DNA of 64,000 bases from Marinilabiliales bacterium (GCA_002869385.1 PKTB01000007.1:1-64000); one strand, 5' to 3'; shown: positions 29,843-39,123, counted from the stretch's first letter. The notes: a model not told the origin generated them from the letters alone. Made by a program: numbers and translations.

Positions 29843-29883
29843 AAAAACGCCTATCAAATTGATATTGTGATAGGCGTTTATTA
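29843..29883 (-). terminator. Hairpin terminator for the DUF6266-like operon
   Basis: AAACGCCTATCA and TGATAGGCGTTT form a 12-pair stem around an 11-base loop; A- and T-runs flank it on both sides. It lies downstream of the minus-strand gene ending at 29922. Confidence 0.8.
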
Positions 29884-29921
29884 TTTCAATGAAAAAATAG
29901 ACTGTGAGCAAGATATAAATT

Positions 29922-31553
29922 CTAAATATTTACCGTTGCATCCATAATAACAGGGTAATCTTGTAGCATTGTTTTCTTGTACTTTCTAGGATTGCTTGTT
30001 TGAAAGCGAATAAGTGCTTCTCTGGTGTAAGACTCCATAGGAATGACCCAATTGTTTGGATTTGATAAATATGGCTTTATCGCCTTTAAAACGCCCTCAG
30101 GCACCTTGTCATGATTGTGATTTGAAACAATAGATGCAGGGGTTAAGTTATATACTTTTGAACCTCTGCGAGGTGGCATTTTCCATATTTCAATAAGTTC
30201 AGGCATATATTTAGTAATAACATAATATGTTTGACCAGGAATCAATTTAGAATAATAGAATTCATGGTTTTCGTTAAGTTTGATATTGTCCAATATTTGA
30301 CCTTTATTCGAAATAATTGTAATTTCGAACTCATTGTAATCAATAGCCTGAGGAATTCCAGTAACGATACCACTTTCATAAGCAGAAATGAAATCTTCAC
30401 ATAATTCATTTATGTTTCCAAAAACTCCACATTGATTTGGTTCAAGGCTAAAAGATAAAGGACATGCGCCATAATAATGATATAATGCATCAAAATAAGG
30501 TGTTTTTACTACAGCTATATCTTTGTCATAGTACAAACGGTTAAAGCATCCAATTTGTTCATCTCTATCATTTAATACGTTATACAGCACAATTAAACCA
30601 ACAATTTGAGCAGGTTCCTTTACATTTTCTATAAAAGGAAAATCATGTATCTGCAGATACTTTGTATTTAAATCAACAGTCCCCATTTTTGTTATAAGTC
30701 TTATTCTTAGACCAACTACGTTTTTAGTTGAAAAATCCACTGGTAAAAGATGTGTTTTAAGGTCGATTACTAAATCTGCATTAGTTGAATCACCTATAAG
30801 TGAAACATCCAAAGCATCAGGTGGAATGGGGTCATATTCAAAGTCGATGTTAAACCCTTCAACTTCTGATAAAGGTGTAAAAGGACGCGGTGTTGTGTTT
30901 TCATTAACGGATTCATATATTTCATCCCATCTGTAATCAGCAAGAGGAATAAGCCAAAACTGACCTCTGTCAAAGAAATTTTTGAATGTTTTGCTACTAT
31001 TAGCTTGTTCAAATTCACAATAGAAGTATCCATCAGGCATGTACTTTAAGAGATTGTCAATATTGAAAGTATAAGGTTCATTAAATTGTTTAGATACACC
31101 TAACATTGAACAAGCTATAAGAGGAAAATCTGAGATAGAAGAAATATAATTTGGATCTTCGTATTTGATTTTTAGACGGTCAATGTAAGGATCATAATCA
31201 GATTTTGTTATTTTAACTGGCAAAAGATTGTCTTTGCCAAATTTAATATTATCTAAATCAATATTGCCTAGTTCATCAACTACAGGCATATTGTCTTTAA
31301 TTGCTTTTGCCCAGGGTGTTGTATTTACTGCATGATTAGAATTTAACATTTTAATAAAGGTCCCATTTAAGGGAGATAAAAAGGATTGCAGAGCCGACAT
31401 TCTGAGTCTTTGTTTCTTTTGTGCTGGGGAATTTGCATCCGAAATTTTACCTACATACGCCCTTGCTGTTTTAATACGATTCCATTTAGAAAACACTACG
31501 TTTCCAAGCTTACCTGAGGCATCGCCAATAAAACCATTACTTAATTTTGCCAT
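29922..31553 (-). CDS. Large DUF6266-like protein
   Basis: A 543-residue protein when started at 31553 (MAKLSNGFIGDASGKLGN); the longer frame to 31616 adds a non-homologous stretch. The N-terminal 60 residues (GKLGNVVFSKWNRIKTARAYV ... AQKKQRLRMSALQSF) resemble those of the gene upstream (SAVFSKQFGKNTMRS ... AQREQRSKFSLMVEL) and of DUF6266 proteins, whose function is unknown. The middle looks beta-rich, with several PDYDPY/DYNEFEI patches, and the C-terminus has no sorting domain. No signal peptide. The two genes probably form one operon ending at the hairpin at 29843. This may be a cargo or structural protein of a mobile element, but I see no phage genes beside it. Confidence 0.6.
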   Translation of the reverse strand: MAKLSNGFIGDASGKLGNVVFSKWNRIKTARAYVGKISDANSPAQKKQRLRMSALQSFLSPLNGTFIKMLNSNHAVNTTPWAKAIKDNMPVVDELGNIDLDNIKFGKDNLLPVKITKSDYDPYIDRLKIKYEDPNYISSISDFPLIACSMLGVSKQFNEPYTFNIDNLLKYMPDGYFYCEFEQANSSKTFKNFFDRGQFWLIPLADYRWDEIYESVNENTTPRPFTPLSEVEGFNIDFEYDPIPPDALDVSLIGDSTNADLVIDLKTHLLPVDFSTKNVVGLRIRLITKMGTVDLNTKYLQIHDFPFIENVKEPAQIVGLIVLYNVLNDRDEQIGCFNRLYYDKDIAVVKTPYFDALYHYYGACPLSFSLEPNQCGVFGNINELCEDFISAYESGIVTGIPQAIDYNEFEITIISNKGQILDNIKLNENHEFYYSKLIPGQTYYVITKYMPELIEIWKMPPRRGSKVYNLTPASIVSNHNHDKVPEGVLKAIKPYLSNPNNWVIPMESYTREALIRFQTSNPRKYKKTMLQDYPVIMDATVNI

Positions 31554-31653
31554 TTTTGTAAAAATTAAAATTACAACTTGCTTAAAAAAATAGATGTTGC
31601 CGGCATAAGCTGACAACCTCCATTAAGCCGAACTACCTAAAACATATATTTAT

Positions 31654-32298
31654 TTATGCTAAAATTGTCACTGACCCAACATAAGAGCTATCTGCAACCT
31701 TGTCGCCAGCTTCAGTCATAAATGAAAGGTACACATGAACATCATCACCAACCCATGCAACAGGAACAACTATGTCATAAGTGCCATCAGCGCGCGTCTT
31801 CAGAGTCGTGTTTGAAACAACATTAGGACTATTAGGATTTAAAATAAGCATTAAAGCTTTGTCGGTTCCCAATGCATCGCCAGAACCAGTATTATCCATC
31901 CAATCAATTGTAACTGAATTACCTGCAATAGCAGTTGCAGAACTACCTTCTGAACCAGTCAAAGTACCTCTACTAACTAGTAATAGAGTGTAATCAATTT
32001 CATAATCAGGATAGGCACCTGTGATAACATTCTGAATGTTGGTTTGCATAAAGGAATTGAATTGAGACATTCCGATTGCTGTTTGTTTGAAACCTATACG
32101 GATGAATGCAAGAAATTTTCTTGAAAGTTCAACCATAAGTGAAAATTTAGATCTTTGTTCTCTTTGTGCGAGAGTTTTAGGGTTTCTAACCTCAATAGGT
32201 TTAGACCTCATTGTGTTTTTTCCAAATTGTTTTGAAAAAACTGCACTGGCGAATTTGCCTTTGGTGCGCCCAGTAATGGGATTTTGTACAATTGCCAT
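31654..32298 (-). CDS. DUF6266-family protein
   Basis: A 214-residue protein that fits the DUF6266 family: MAIVQNPITGRTKGKFASAV, then MRSKPIEVRNPKTLAQREQRSKFS and MVELSRKFLAFIRIGFKQTA. The second half is Gly/Asp/Ser-rich beta structure (TVSWVGDDVHVYLSFM-like: VAWVGDDVHVYLSF). Function unknown; members occur widely in Bacteroidota, often in small clusters. It lies 100 bases upstream of the larger DUF6266-like gene and shares its N-terminal motif, so a joint role is likely. No signal peptide. The gap before it (32299-32545) holds no gene, only short repeats of TGCATTGTAATGCA type. Confidence 0.75.
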   Translation of the reverse strand: MAIVQNPITGRTKGKFASAVFSKQFGKNTMRSKPIEVRNPKTLAQREQRSKFSLMVELSRKFLAFIRIGFKQTAIGMSQFNSFMQTNIQNVITGAYPDYEIDYTLLLVSRGTLTGSEGSSATAIAGNSVTIDWMDNTGSGDALGTDKALMLILNPNSPNVVSNTTLKTRADGTYDIVVPVAWVGDDVHVYLSFMTEAGDKVADSSYVGSVTILA

Positions 32299-32545
32299 AA
32301 TTTTAAATTTTAAATTACTAACTAAAAAAAATACTTAAACAGTTCTTTGTATTCAAATTTTCAAGCGGCTTTGATTGGGAGTTAATACCTTTTTGAGTCA
32401 CTTAATAAAAGTTGTTTTTAACGAACTATAGCAAATATACGGACAAAAGATGCCGGATATAACATGTCTGTAGCTTATGCAATGTGATGCTTTGAAATGC
32501 ATTGTAATGCACAATAAAAAAAGAGTGCAGTGGCTCTCTTAATTG

Positions 32546-33019
32546 TTATTGAAGTTGATAACTTTGATAATTTCCATTAATTAACTCACAACCATATTTC
32601 AGTCGGATTTCGTCAATTGACATTGGTTTACTATTGGGAGCTTTGAATTCAGGTGGTCTAAAATACCACATGATTTTTTTAGGAGCAAAGAAAAATCCTA
32701 ATTTTTTTAAAATGATACGGTGACAATACGTATTCCCAGAAAGCCAGAGCCAATCACCTATCAACTCAATGATAATTCCATTAAGCTTAACAATCTGGTC
32801 AATCAAATCAGGATACCTGAGAAAGTCATCTTGGTTAAGTTTGGACTGTTTTTCAAAAGAGAAAAACGGATTTTTGATGATTTGCGAGTACTCGCAGTTA
32901 ATATTTTGCATTATTTCTGTGCTTCCACCCCTATCAGGATGGTGCAAAAGAGCTAATTTTTTGTACTAGCGCTTGACTTCATCAAGTGTTGTACAGTCAT
33001 TGAAATACGTGGTTTTCAT
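32546..33019 (-). pseudogene. Mobile-element J-domain protein, split by TAG
   Basis: A 158-codon frame starting MKTTYFNDCTTLDEVKR. TAG at 32966-32968 (codon 18) precedes YKKLALLHHPDRGG, the J-domain HPD motif. J-domains of this family read LKKEYRRLAxKHHPDRGG, so Glu (GAG) is the natural residue at the stop, again a G-to-T change. The rest (WLWLSGNTYCHRIILKKLGF ... KKIMWYFRPPEF ... MSIDEIRLKYG) matches a protein found on Bacteroidota plasmids, ICEs and phages that couples a J-domain to an unknown C-terminal module. Supports a mobile-element origin of this segment. The long downstream ORF is 32546-32947. Confidence 0.8.
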
Positions 33020-33300
33020 AGGCAATTTATTTTAATTTGAGTAACTAATTTCAATTAGTGCGAAAAAATCTGCGACAAAAGGCGATATAAAGAAAATGAC
33101 ATTAAAAAAAGCTTATGCACCAACCAAGCTGAGCGAAGGGTGAATTGCAAGGTTTTTGCAAAAAAAATACTACCTGAAAGTGTGTAGATTTTTTTTGCAA
33201 AACTTGTATAACCTTGCAAGGGCGTTGGGGGCTTATCTTTGTATAAGTTTTTATTAAATGACACAAAATCATTAGTATAAATACAAATCAAACAATCTTA

Positions 33301-33501
33301 CTAAATCATTGGATTTTGGCCATTGAAGAATCTTTTAATAAGTGTGATAATTTTGACGATGTAAACAAAGACAAGAATTTTTGTGAAAAATCTTGTAATA
33401 GCATTAATCTTTGAGACTGAAATTCTTGAAAGAATTAGCGTAACTAAAGTAAACCATGTAAAATACGCAATCAGAGTGAGCATTAAATAATCTGTAATCA
33501 T
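33301..33501 (-). CDS. Possible small membrane protein
   Basis: A 66-residue ORF with two hydrophobic helices (about 4-24 and 40-58) and a basic C-terminus (KRFFNGQNPMI). No known family. The composition is typical of a small membrane protein, but length alone gives little support. It lies next to the structured non-coding block. Confidence 0.35.
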   Translation of the reverse strand: MITDYLMLTLIAYFTWFTLVTLILSRISVSKINAITRFFTKILVFVYIVKIITLIKRFFNGQNPMI

Positions 33502-34629
33502 AAGTAATAATTTTATTTTTTTGTTATTCTATGCGCGAAGTATAAAAAGTTCGCACATGCAATAATTAATAAGCATAGATTGCCAAAAAGTAAATAGTTA
33601 AGCTTGAAAAAAATAAAATATTTTGGGGTGGGTGGTCGGGGGGCGGTGTGTTGGAAGGGTTTGGTGTGTGTGTTTAAATTTGGTTAGGATTGAAAATTTG
33701 GCTTAGATTGGCATGGGGAGAATGGCAAAAGCCTAATTTGGTGCGGTAGCGAAATGATAGCAATTGAACGAAGTGGAGCTGATTGAGATTCTGGAAGTTT
33801 GCGGACAGTTTCAAAGAAGCGTAACTGAGTGAATGAGCTATTATTACAGCAACAGGAAATTTAAAAACCATATCAAAATCGAAGGGTTGGCAAGGATGGG
33901 TTAAATAAACTTGCATAGCTCCTATGAGGGAGATGGGTTTTTGGCGTGATATTTTGTACAGAGGAAGGAAGGATAATTTACTTTCATGAGGTACGAAAAA
34001 AGTGTATTATGTGTGAGTGCGAAATTAAAGTGACTGACTGAAATGAAACGTAATGTTTATCTGGTAGCTTGCGGACAGCTATAATGAAGTGGAAAAGAAA
34101 GAGGGCACTTTGATTGCAGCATAAAGGCATACAAAAGGCATGACAAAAAAGAAGGACATTGCTCTATAGTAAATAGATGATAATACCTATGATGGTGTTT
34201 TGCAAATTTGAGGGTTGGCTCTAAAAAGGGTAGGCTGTGGGGCTATTTAACATAACTGACTTATGTGACAGCTTTGGTATTATATAGGGATTGTGTGGCT
34301 GCGCACATAAGAAGCTGTTATGTTACTTAGCTTTGGGTTGTTTTATTTTTTTGCGCAAACGAAACGGTGGGGGCGGTTGGAGTGTAGTGTTTTTTTGATT
34401 AGCATGAGTATAAGCTCTTTGCATTCGGAGCGCAGTGATAACCAGCAATGATATGCAATGTGCTTGTGTGTGTTGGCATTGCAAAAAATGTGACAAAAAT
34501 AAAATGACAGAAGACTTGGCTAAGGTTGGAATAATAAAAGACTGCCTTTATAAAGTAAAAAGACCATGCAAACCACGAACTTTATTTTAAACATGAGTGG
34601 TGGGGATTTTGACTAAATAACTGCAAAAA
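33502..34629. other. Non-coding block of about 1.1 kb with structured repeats
   Basis: No ORF of credible composition on either strand. The plus strand is unusually G-rich: GGGGTGGG and GGGGGGCGG lie at 33625-33648 and GGTGGGGGCGG at about 34366. Two diverged units share GCGGACAG and surrounding words (33740-33860 and about 34019-34130). An imperfect set of three complementary segments sits at 34248-34325. This looks like a structured RNA gene or old repeat array rather than a broken gene. Confidence 0.5.
34248..34325. ncRNA. Candidate structured RNA with interleaved stems
   Basis: Left side: TAACATAAC (34248-34256), CTTATGTG (34260-34267), ACAGCTT (34268-34274). Right side: CACATAAG (34304-34311), AAGCTGT (34312-34318), GTTATGTTA (34317-34325). 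The first and last pair as an outer stem, CTTATGTG/CACATAAG as an inner stem, and ACAGCTT/AAGCTGT as an overlapping third pairing, so a pseudoknot or alternative fold is possible. No known RNA family recognised. Confidence 0.45.
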
Positions 34630-35148
34630 TCAATCTTGATCAGCAGCTAATTTTGCCAGAGCTCCAAGAGCTAGGGCAAATAACCCCCAACCTGCAACTT
34701 TGCTATTTTTGGAGGCTAATCCTGCGACAACGGCAGTCCCTCCTGATAATAGTAAAGTATTACTTGCTGTATTTACTTGACGGCTATATTTACGACCTAT
34801 CTGTACGAAGTTTTTATAATGTTCGCAGTTGTTAAAAATGAGATTGTAATTTTTACTATCTTTATAGGTAAAAGCTCTTTGGACTGCCAAATCCCGTTGA
34901 TGATTAGTCCAATTAAAGCGATCTATTTTTGTTGGTTCAAGAGTTTGTAAAAAATGATTGACTTCTTTATCTGTAAGGATAGTTACTCCATTGGTATAGT
35001 TTGCTGCAAATACTGGACGATTAGTGTATTCTTCTCGGCCAAGATAAACAGTAAAATGATCGAACATACCAAAGAACTTTTTTTTGAGCATGATTGCATC
35101 CCCTGGTCTTAAGCTGTTGTTTATTACAAAATGTTCTGAATATGACAT
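34630..35148 (-). CDS. LRAT-like papain-fold protein
   Basis: A 172-residue protein with the LRAT/NlpC-P60-type signature. The histidine is in FDHFTVYLG (His31), and the catalytic cysteine is in NNCEHYKNF (Cys108, followed by His110). LRAT members transfer or hydrolyse acyl groups; bacterial ones are poorly known and some occur in conflict contexts. The C-terminal 45 residues (LLLSGGTAVVAGLASKNSKVAGWG) are hydrophobic and may insert into a membrane. It lies alone between the non-coding block and the unknown 297-residue gene. No signal peptide. Confidence 0.75.
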   Translation of the reverse strand: MSYSEHFVINNSLRPGDAIMLKKKFFGMFDHFTVYLGREEYTNRPVFAANYTNGVTILTDKEVNHFLQTLEPTKIDRFNWTNHQRDLAVQRAFTYKDSKNYNLIFNNCEHYKNFVQIGRKYSRQVNTASNTLLLSGGTAVVAGLASKNSKVAGWGLFALALGALAKLAADQD

Positions 35149-35253
35149 AAAACAATAATTTTAAATTTCAAAAACAAAAATATATCAAAAACTTACTAGA
35201 TTGGCAGATGACATTAGATGACAGGGTAGATGACATAGTAGATGACAACATAT

Positions 35254-36147
35254 TTATTTGAAAGCATTAAATTGATTTGCAAAACTTTTACTATTCTTAA
35301 TCCAAGCAGGATGTTTTTTTACACTATCAATCGCTCGTTGAGGGGTTAGGTTATGTAAAAATAAAGAATCAAAATCAACGACATGAAACTGTAGTACCTG
35401 GTAAAAACCTTTGCAGCCGTAATAAGTAATGAGTCCTGACTTGTTAAGATTTGCGAGGAACTGCAATGTATATGCGTGCATCAGATTATTAAAATCAATT
35501 GATAAGTTTTCCTTTGGATTATGAAATAGTAAATGAAATTTATTAAAATCTTCATTGAGACAAATTCCAGATTCTTTTACAAATTTAATAAATTCATTTT
35601 CTCCATCTGATTTGCCCATCCAAACATAACCCGGGATTTGTCTAGACAAGGTTTTATTTACATTTTTAACATTCTGGCTAATTGATTCTGCCTGTTTTTC
35701 ATTTGCGGTAACATTTATTGAAAGAAACTGCATTAATTTAGAAAAATCATATTTATAGATTGTACAGGTGTCCTGCAAAGAAGAATAAAGTGCTTTTGTA
35801 AAAAGTATGTTAGTAGGCTCTGGGATTTTGTCAACAATCATTATAAAACATCTTCTGAAAATAGACCCCAAAAGATATTCTAGAGACTCTTTTTCCGCGA
35901 TTTGATTTTGAGAATCAAGAAATTTTAAGTATTCATTAATACTAATAAGAAGACAGGATGCAATGTGTGAAATAGATGGAACTCCATAGTTATGAATTTC
36001 TTGAGATAAGTTTTTAAGTTTTTTATTTATAATCGACAGACTCTGAGTTATTGGCTCATGTAGTTTGTGAGAAACTAATACTTCTTTTATCTTTTCAAAA
36101 TCTGCATCTGCAAATTCTGCTTTAAGGATATTGGCTAAGGTTATCAT
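35254..36147 (-). CDS. Unknown 297-residue protein, partner of MBL-fold gene
   Basis: A helical 297-residue protein with no known motif. Features: a charged N-terminus (AEFADADFEKIKEVLVSH), a helical middle with SISHIASCLLISINEYLKFL, and a C-terminus of alternating helix and strand including GLITYYGCKGFYQVLQFHVVD. It starts 10 bases after the stop of the MBL-fold gene, so the two are one operon. No signal peptide or membrane helix. In two-gene conflict systems an MBL-fold enzyme often pairs with a sensor or effector protein; that idea is only from context. Confidence 0.55.
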   Translation of the reverse strand: MITLANILKAEFADADFEKIKEVLVSHKLHEPITQSLSIINKKLKNLSQEIHNYGVPSISHIASCLLISINEYLKFLDSQNQIAEKESLEYLLGSIFRRCFIMIVDKIPEPTNILFTKALYSSLQDTCTIYKYDFSKLMQFLSINVTANEKQAESISQNVKNVNKTLSRQIPGYVWMGKSDGENEFIKFVKESGICLNEDFNKFHLLFHNPKENLSIDFNNLMHAYTLQFLANLNKSGLITYYGCKGFYQVLQFHVVDFDSLFLHNLTPQRAIDSVKKHPAWIKNSKSFANQFNAFK

Positions 36148-36157
36148 AATTGTTTAT

Positions 36158-37201
36158 TTACTCCCCAATTGAAATAGAATAGTCACTTTCAGAGTTGTCT
36201 AAAATACTAACTTTAGAACCATGTGCCCTTAAACAACCCACAACCTCATCATCAATATATTTATCGCCAGAAACAGCAGCATATTTAGGTCGCATTATAT
36301 TAATTAATTCAGTTGATAGATTATTTCTGCTGGCATGGTGTGGGATTTTTAAGAAATACAAATTTGATAGTTTCTCTTGATAATTCTCAATTGCTTTAAA
36401 GGATTTTATATCAGCATCGCCAGTAAACAAGAGGTTGTCTCCATTAACATTAATATTTATTATTATGCTAGCTCCATTTGTTTTAGTAACTTTCTTTTTG
36501 TGAGAATTTGAATCAAGAATTTCACAATCTGAAATAAGTATACCATTTGCTGATTTAATTTTACAAGAGGAAGATAATTCGATTTCTTCAGTTATTAAGT
36601 CTTTAAGTATAATGCCACGAGGAAAAAGGTGATTGAAATACCCTACTGATGGGCCAAATACTTCTATTTCGAGCCAGTCTGGACTATATTTGTCTCCAGC
36701 GAATGGTTCTTTAATCGGAATATGTTTTGAGTCTATGTAAGTAACCAATTCATCTAATTGATTTAGACTTTCTATAATAAGCTTCGCTTCTTTCAATTGA
36801 TTTTGTCCTGTAAAGTAGCTTTCAATTACAAATCTGTTATATGTGGGCACAACTTCCAACATATCACTTTTATAATCTATGGATTCTTTCACAAGTGATT
36901 TAAACTCATTAGTTGGTCTATGTAGCCAGACTTCACCAATAGTTGCTTTTTTCTTTACATAGTGTTTTATTATTTCTAACATGCCACTAATGTGATCACT
37001 ATCATAATGTGTACAAACAATTAGGTCGGGAGCTGCTTTATTTTCTATTGCGAGAACAGTATCAAGTTTAGAAATTACATAATTTGCATACTCAGCTTAG
37101 CCGCTGTCTATTAAGATAACAAGATTTTTATCTTCTTTTTGTAAGGTAATGATATTGGCATCACCATCTTTAACTCCTAGAATACTTAGGTTTGCTTTCA
37201 T
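36158..37201 (-). pseudogene. ComEC-like MBL-fold hydrolase, split by TAA
   Basis: A 348-codon frame from MKANLSILGVKDGDANIITL. TAA at 37097-37099 (codon 35) cuts LVILIDSG-stop-AEYANYV; Glu (GAA) is the simplest original. The metal-binding motif THYDSDHISG fits HxxxDH. The middle holds INVNGDNLLFTGDADIKSF (a second metal-binding Asp), and IPHHASRNNLS carries the third histidine; GD-x-Y near the end fits the ComEC-type MBL domain. It is expected to be a soluble nuclease or phosphodiesterase, since no membrane domain of ComEC is present. First gene of an operon with the 297-residue protein. Before the stop only 34 codons would be translated; the intact ORF is 36158-36982. Confidence 0.78.
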
Positions 37202-37365
37202 GGTCTTGGTTTTTTGATTTATAGTATTATTTTGAATTTTATAAAAAGTTATTAATTGATTTAAATAATTAGATTAGGGTTAAATTTATATTTTCATTGT
37301 TTGCATTTGGCAATAAATATTTGACATAAAGTTGAAATGTATTGGCAATATTTTTTTTAATTAAC

Positions 37366-38136
37366 TTAATCTTCCCATACAACACTAAGAACTGTATTAA
37401 AATCTTTAGTAACAATTGCAAATTCATAGTATGCATCCGCTGAGTCATAATCTTTAGTTTCAAACCATGTTGATTTTACAATTTCCTGTGCTGAATCATT
37501 TTTTGTATATATAGTTCCAGCCTTATAAAATTCCATAGCCACAGAGTCGTCAGGAGGAGCTAATCTTGTAATTTCTTTTACCTTACGGAAATAGTTTGGG
37601 GAATTTTTCCAATATATTACTTTTTTATCTTTAGAGTAGAAAACAGAAATAGGATGTTTGCCGATTTCTAAATAACGAAAAGTCGCAGATGTGATACTTG
37701 TTTGAAAATGCTCAGCTATTTCACGTAGTAAAGCTGGAGAAAATAGTTTTCCAGTAATAAAATTGAGGAAAGAAGATTGGGGCATAAGTAATTCTGTTGC
37801 AAATTGATTTGCTTCATATTCCTGATTCCCAGATTTAAAATAATCAAGAGTTAAAGAATTGTCTTCTAGCTGAGTGTTTATGTTGTGATGCATTTCAAAA
37901 TGTCCTAATTCATGTGCAAGAGTAAATCTTCTTCTTCCTGAATGCTTAATATCAGAGTTTACTGAAATCTTTGATTTGTTATTGCCAAATACGATTCTTC
38001 CATCTGCATTTTGAATTTTCTTTTCTTCTAAAATGATATCTCTTGCATGAATCAAATCTTCAACAGAAAACTCTGACAAATCATCTAAGCCAAATTCATT
38101 AAATATTTTTTGAGCAGCAAAAGCACCTTTATTCAT
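37366..38136 (-). CDS. ImmA/IrrE-type zinc metallopeptidase
   Basis: A 256-residue peptidase of the ImmA/IrrE family. The HExxH zinc motif is TLAHELGHFEMHH (73-85; ligands His75 and His79, catalytic Glu76), and the third ligand is probably Glu108 in EYEANQFATELLMP. The C-terminal half lacks a DNA-binding domain. ImmA/IrrE peptidases cut repressors to start an SOS- or conflict-type response. It overlaps the 135-residue gene by eight bases, which overlaps a sigma-like gene by four, so the three are translated as a unit: regulator, unknown, peptidase. The likely substrate is one of its operon partners; this is inference. Confidence 0.85.
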   Translation of the reverse strand: MNKGAFAAQKIFNEFGLDDLSEFSVEDLIHARDIILEEKKIQNADGRIVFGNNKSKISVNSDIKHSGRRRFTLAHELGHFEMHHNINTQLEDNSLTLDYFKSGNQEYEANQFATELLMPQSSFLNFITGKLFSPALLREIAEHFQTSITSATFRYLEIGKHPISVFYSKDKKVIYWKNSPNYFRKVKEITRLAPPDDSVAMEFYKAGTIYTKNDSAQEIVKSTWFETKDYDSADAYYEFAIVTKDFNTVLSVVWED

Positions 38137-38536
38137 TTGTATGATCAGTTTTTTCTAATTCTTCGATAATTTCAATAATACTAAGATCGTCTAAAATCTC
38201 AGACAAATCATTTATATCAAGTTTGTTAATATTTCTAAATTGGAATTGAGGCGAACGCTGAAAAATTATTTTCTCGATTTTTTCAGTTAACTGATTATTC
38301 GAAGAAGCCCAGACCTCTTGAATTCTTTTTAAAGCAAAATTAAGCCTTTCTTGATTTTTTGGTTTATTGACTTCAACGATAGATTTTAGTTTAAGCCGTT
38401 TAATCATTTTTAATTTATCAGTTAAGTATTCATCTTTTGAGACGCCTAACTCATCATAAAAAGAATCTTCAGTCCGAATAGAAGCTTCACTATAAAGTTC
38501 ATAGAAATTATCTATTATATTTTGGTTTGTTTTCAT
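38129..38536 (-). CDS. Unknown 135-residue protein between sigma-like and ImmA genes
   Basis: A helical, charged protein (MKTNQNIIDNFYELYSEASI ... LDINDLSEILDDLSIIEIIEEL). No known motif, no signal. Sandwiched by overlap between a sigma-factor-like regulator and an ImmA/IrrE peptidase. Its acidic C-terminus (EEIEELEKTDH-like: IIEELEKTDHTNE) and small size fit an anti-sigma or inhibitor that the peptidase could cleave. That is a working idea only. Confidence 0.6.
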   Translation of the reverse strand: MKTNQNIIDNFYELYSEASIRTEDSFYDELGVSKDEYLTDKLKMIKRLKLKSIVEVNKPKNQERLNFALKRIQEVWASSNNQLTEKIEKIIFQRSPQFQFRNINKLDINDLSEILDDLSIIEIIEELEKTDHTNE

Positions 38537-39123
38537 ATTGACTTTTCTTTTTTTGTTTGTAGATATTTTTTTACACGAAGGCCAATCTTTTTTTGTAAGG
38601 CATATAATTTTGTTTTGTCAAATCCAGTGATATCAGAAAGTTCATCAAATGTTCTTCCTTCATCGAGAGCAAGAACGTATAGTTGTAAATCTTCATTATC
38701 TTTTGAGCATTCATCTAAAGCTTGACGGAATAACTTATATGTTTCATCTGAATAATCCTCTGAAGCATTCTGAGCCATAATATTTAAAACGTCATCTTCA
38801 GTTGTGGTAACGACAATTTTTTTATTATTATAAATTTCTACATTTGAAGACATCATGCTACCAATCGTTAGCTTTAATTGCTCGAGTAATGAATATTTCT
38901 CATATTTCCAATCCCATTTTAAAGAAAATATTTTTTCAATTGCACCATTGACATAATAATTAACAGCATCAATACCAAGATTTTGTTCTGAATGTGCCCC
39001 TTTTTTCATTTTCCAGCCCTGTAATTTAAAATGCACAAAGGCGGTCAACTCATGGATAATATTCATCCATTCCTTGTCGGAGACAGCTTCAAGCCGTAAT
39101 TTAATTTCGTTACTTCTATCCAT
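38533..39123 (-). CDS. Sigma-70-like regulator
   Basis: A 196-residue protein with two helical domains like a small sigma factor. The N-terminal half resembles region 2 (IIHELTAFVHFKLQGW ... AIEKIFSLKWDWKYEKYSLLEQLKLTIGS), and the C-terminal has an HTH of region 4 type (TFDELSDITGFDKTKLYALQKKIGLRVKKYL). It is the first gene of a tightly overlapping three-gene operon with an unknown protein and an ImmA/IrrE peptidase. Likely role: a regulator of its own operon or of the nearby accessory genes. The sigma assignment rests on layout and the HTH; other HTH regulators cannot be excluded. Confidence 0.65.
   Translation of the reverse strand: MDRSNEIKLRLEAVSDKEWMNIIHELTAFVHFKLQGWKMKKGAHSEQNLGIDAVNYYVNGAIEKIFSLKWDWKYEKYSLLEQLKLTIGSMMSSNVEIYNNKKIVVTTTEDDVLNIMAQNASEDYSDETYKLFRQALDECSKDNEDLQLYVLALDEGRTFDELSDITGFDKTKLYALQKKIGLRVKKYLQTKKEKSI

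Noticed and set aside
29723..29947. 74-codon ORF after tRNA-Pro
   Set aside because: It runs through a terminator hairpin and has no known motif; overlaps the end of the DUF6266-like gene.
33055..33291. 78-codon minus-strand ORF
   Set aside because: Composition is irregular and it lies in the non-coding stretch; no homology recognised.
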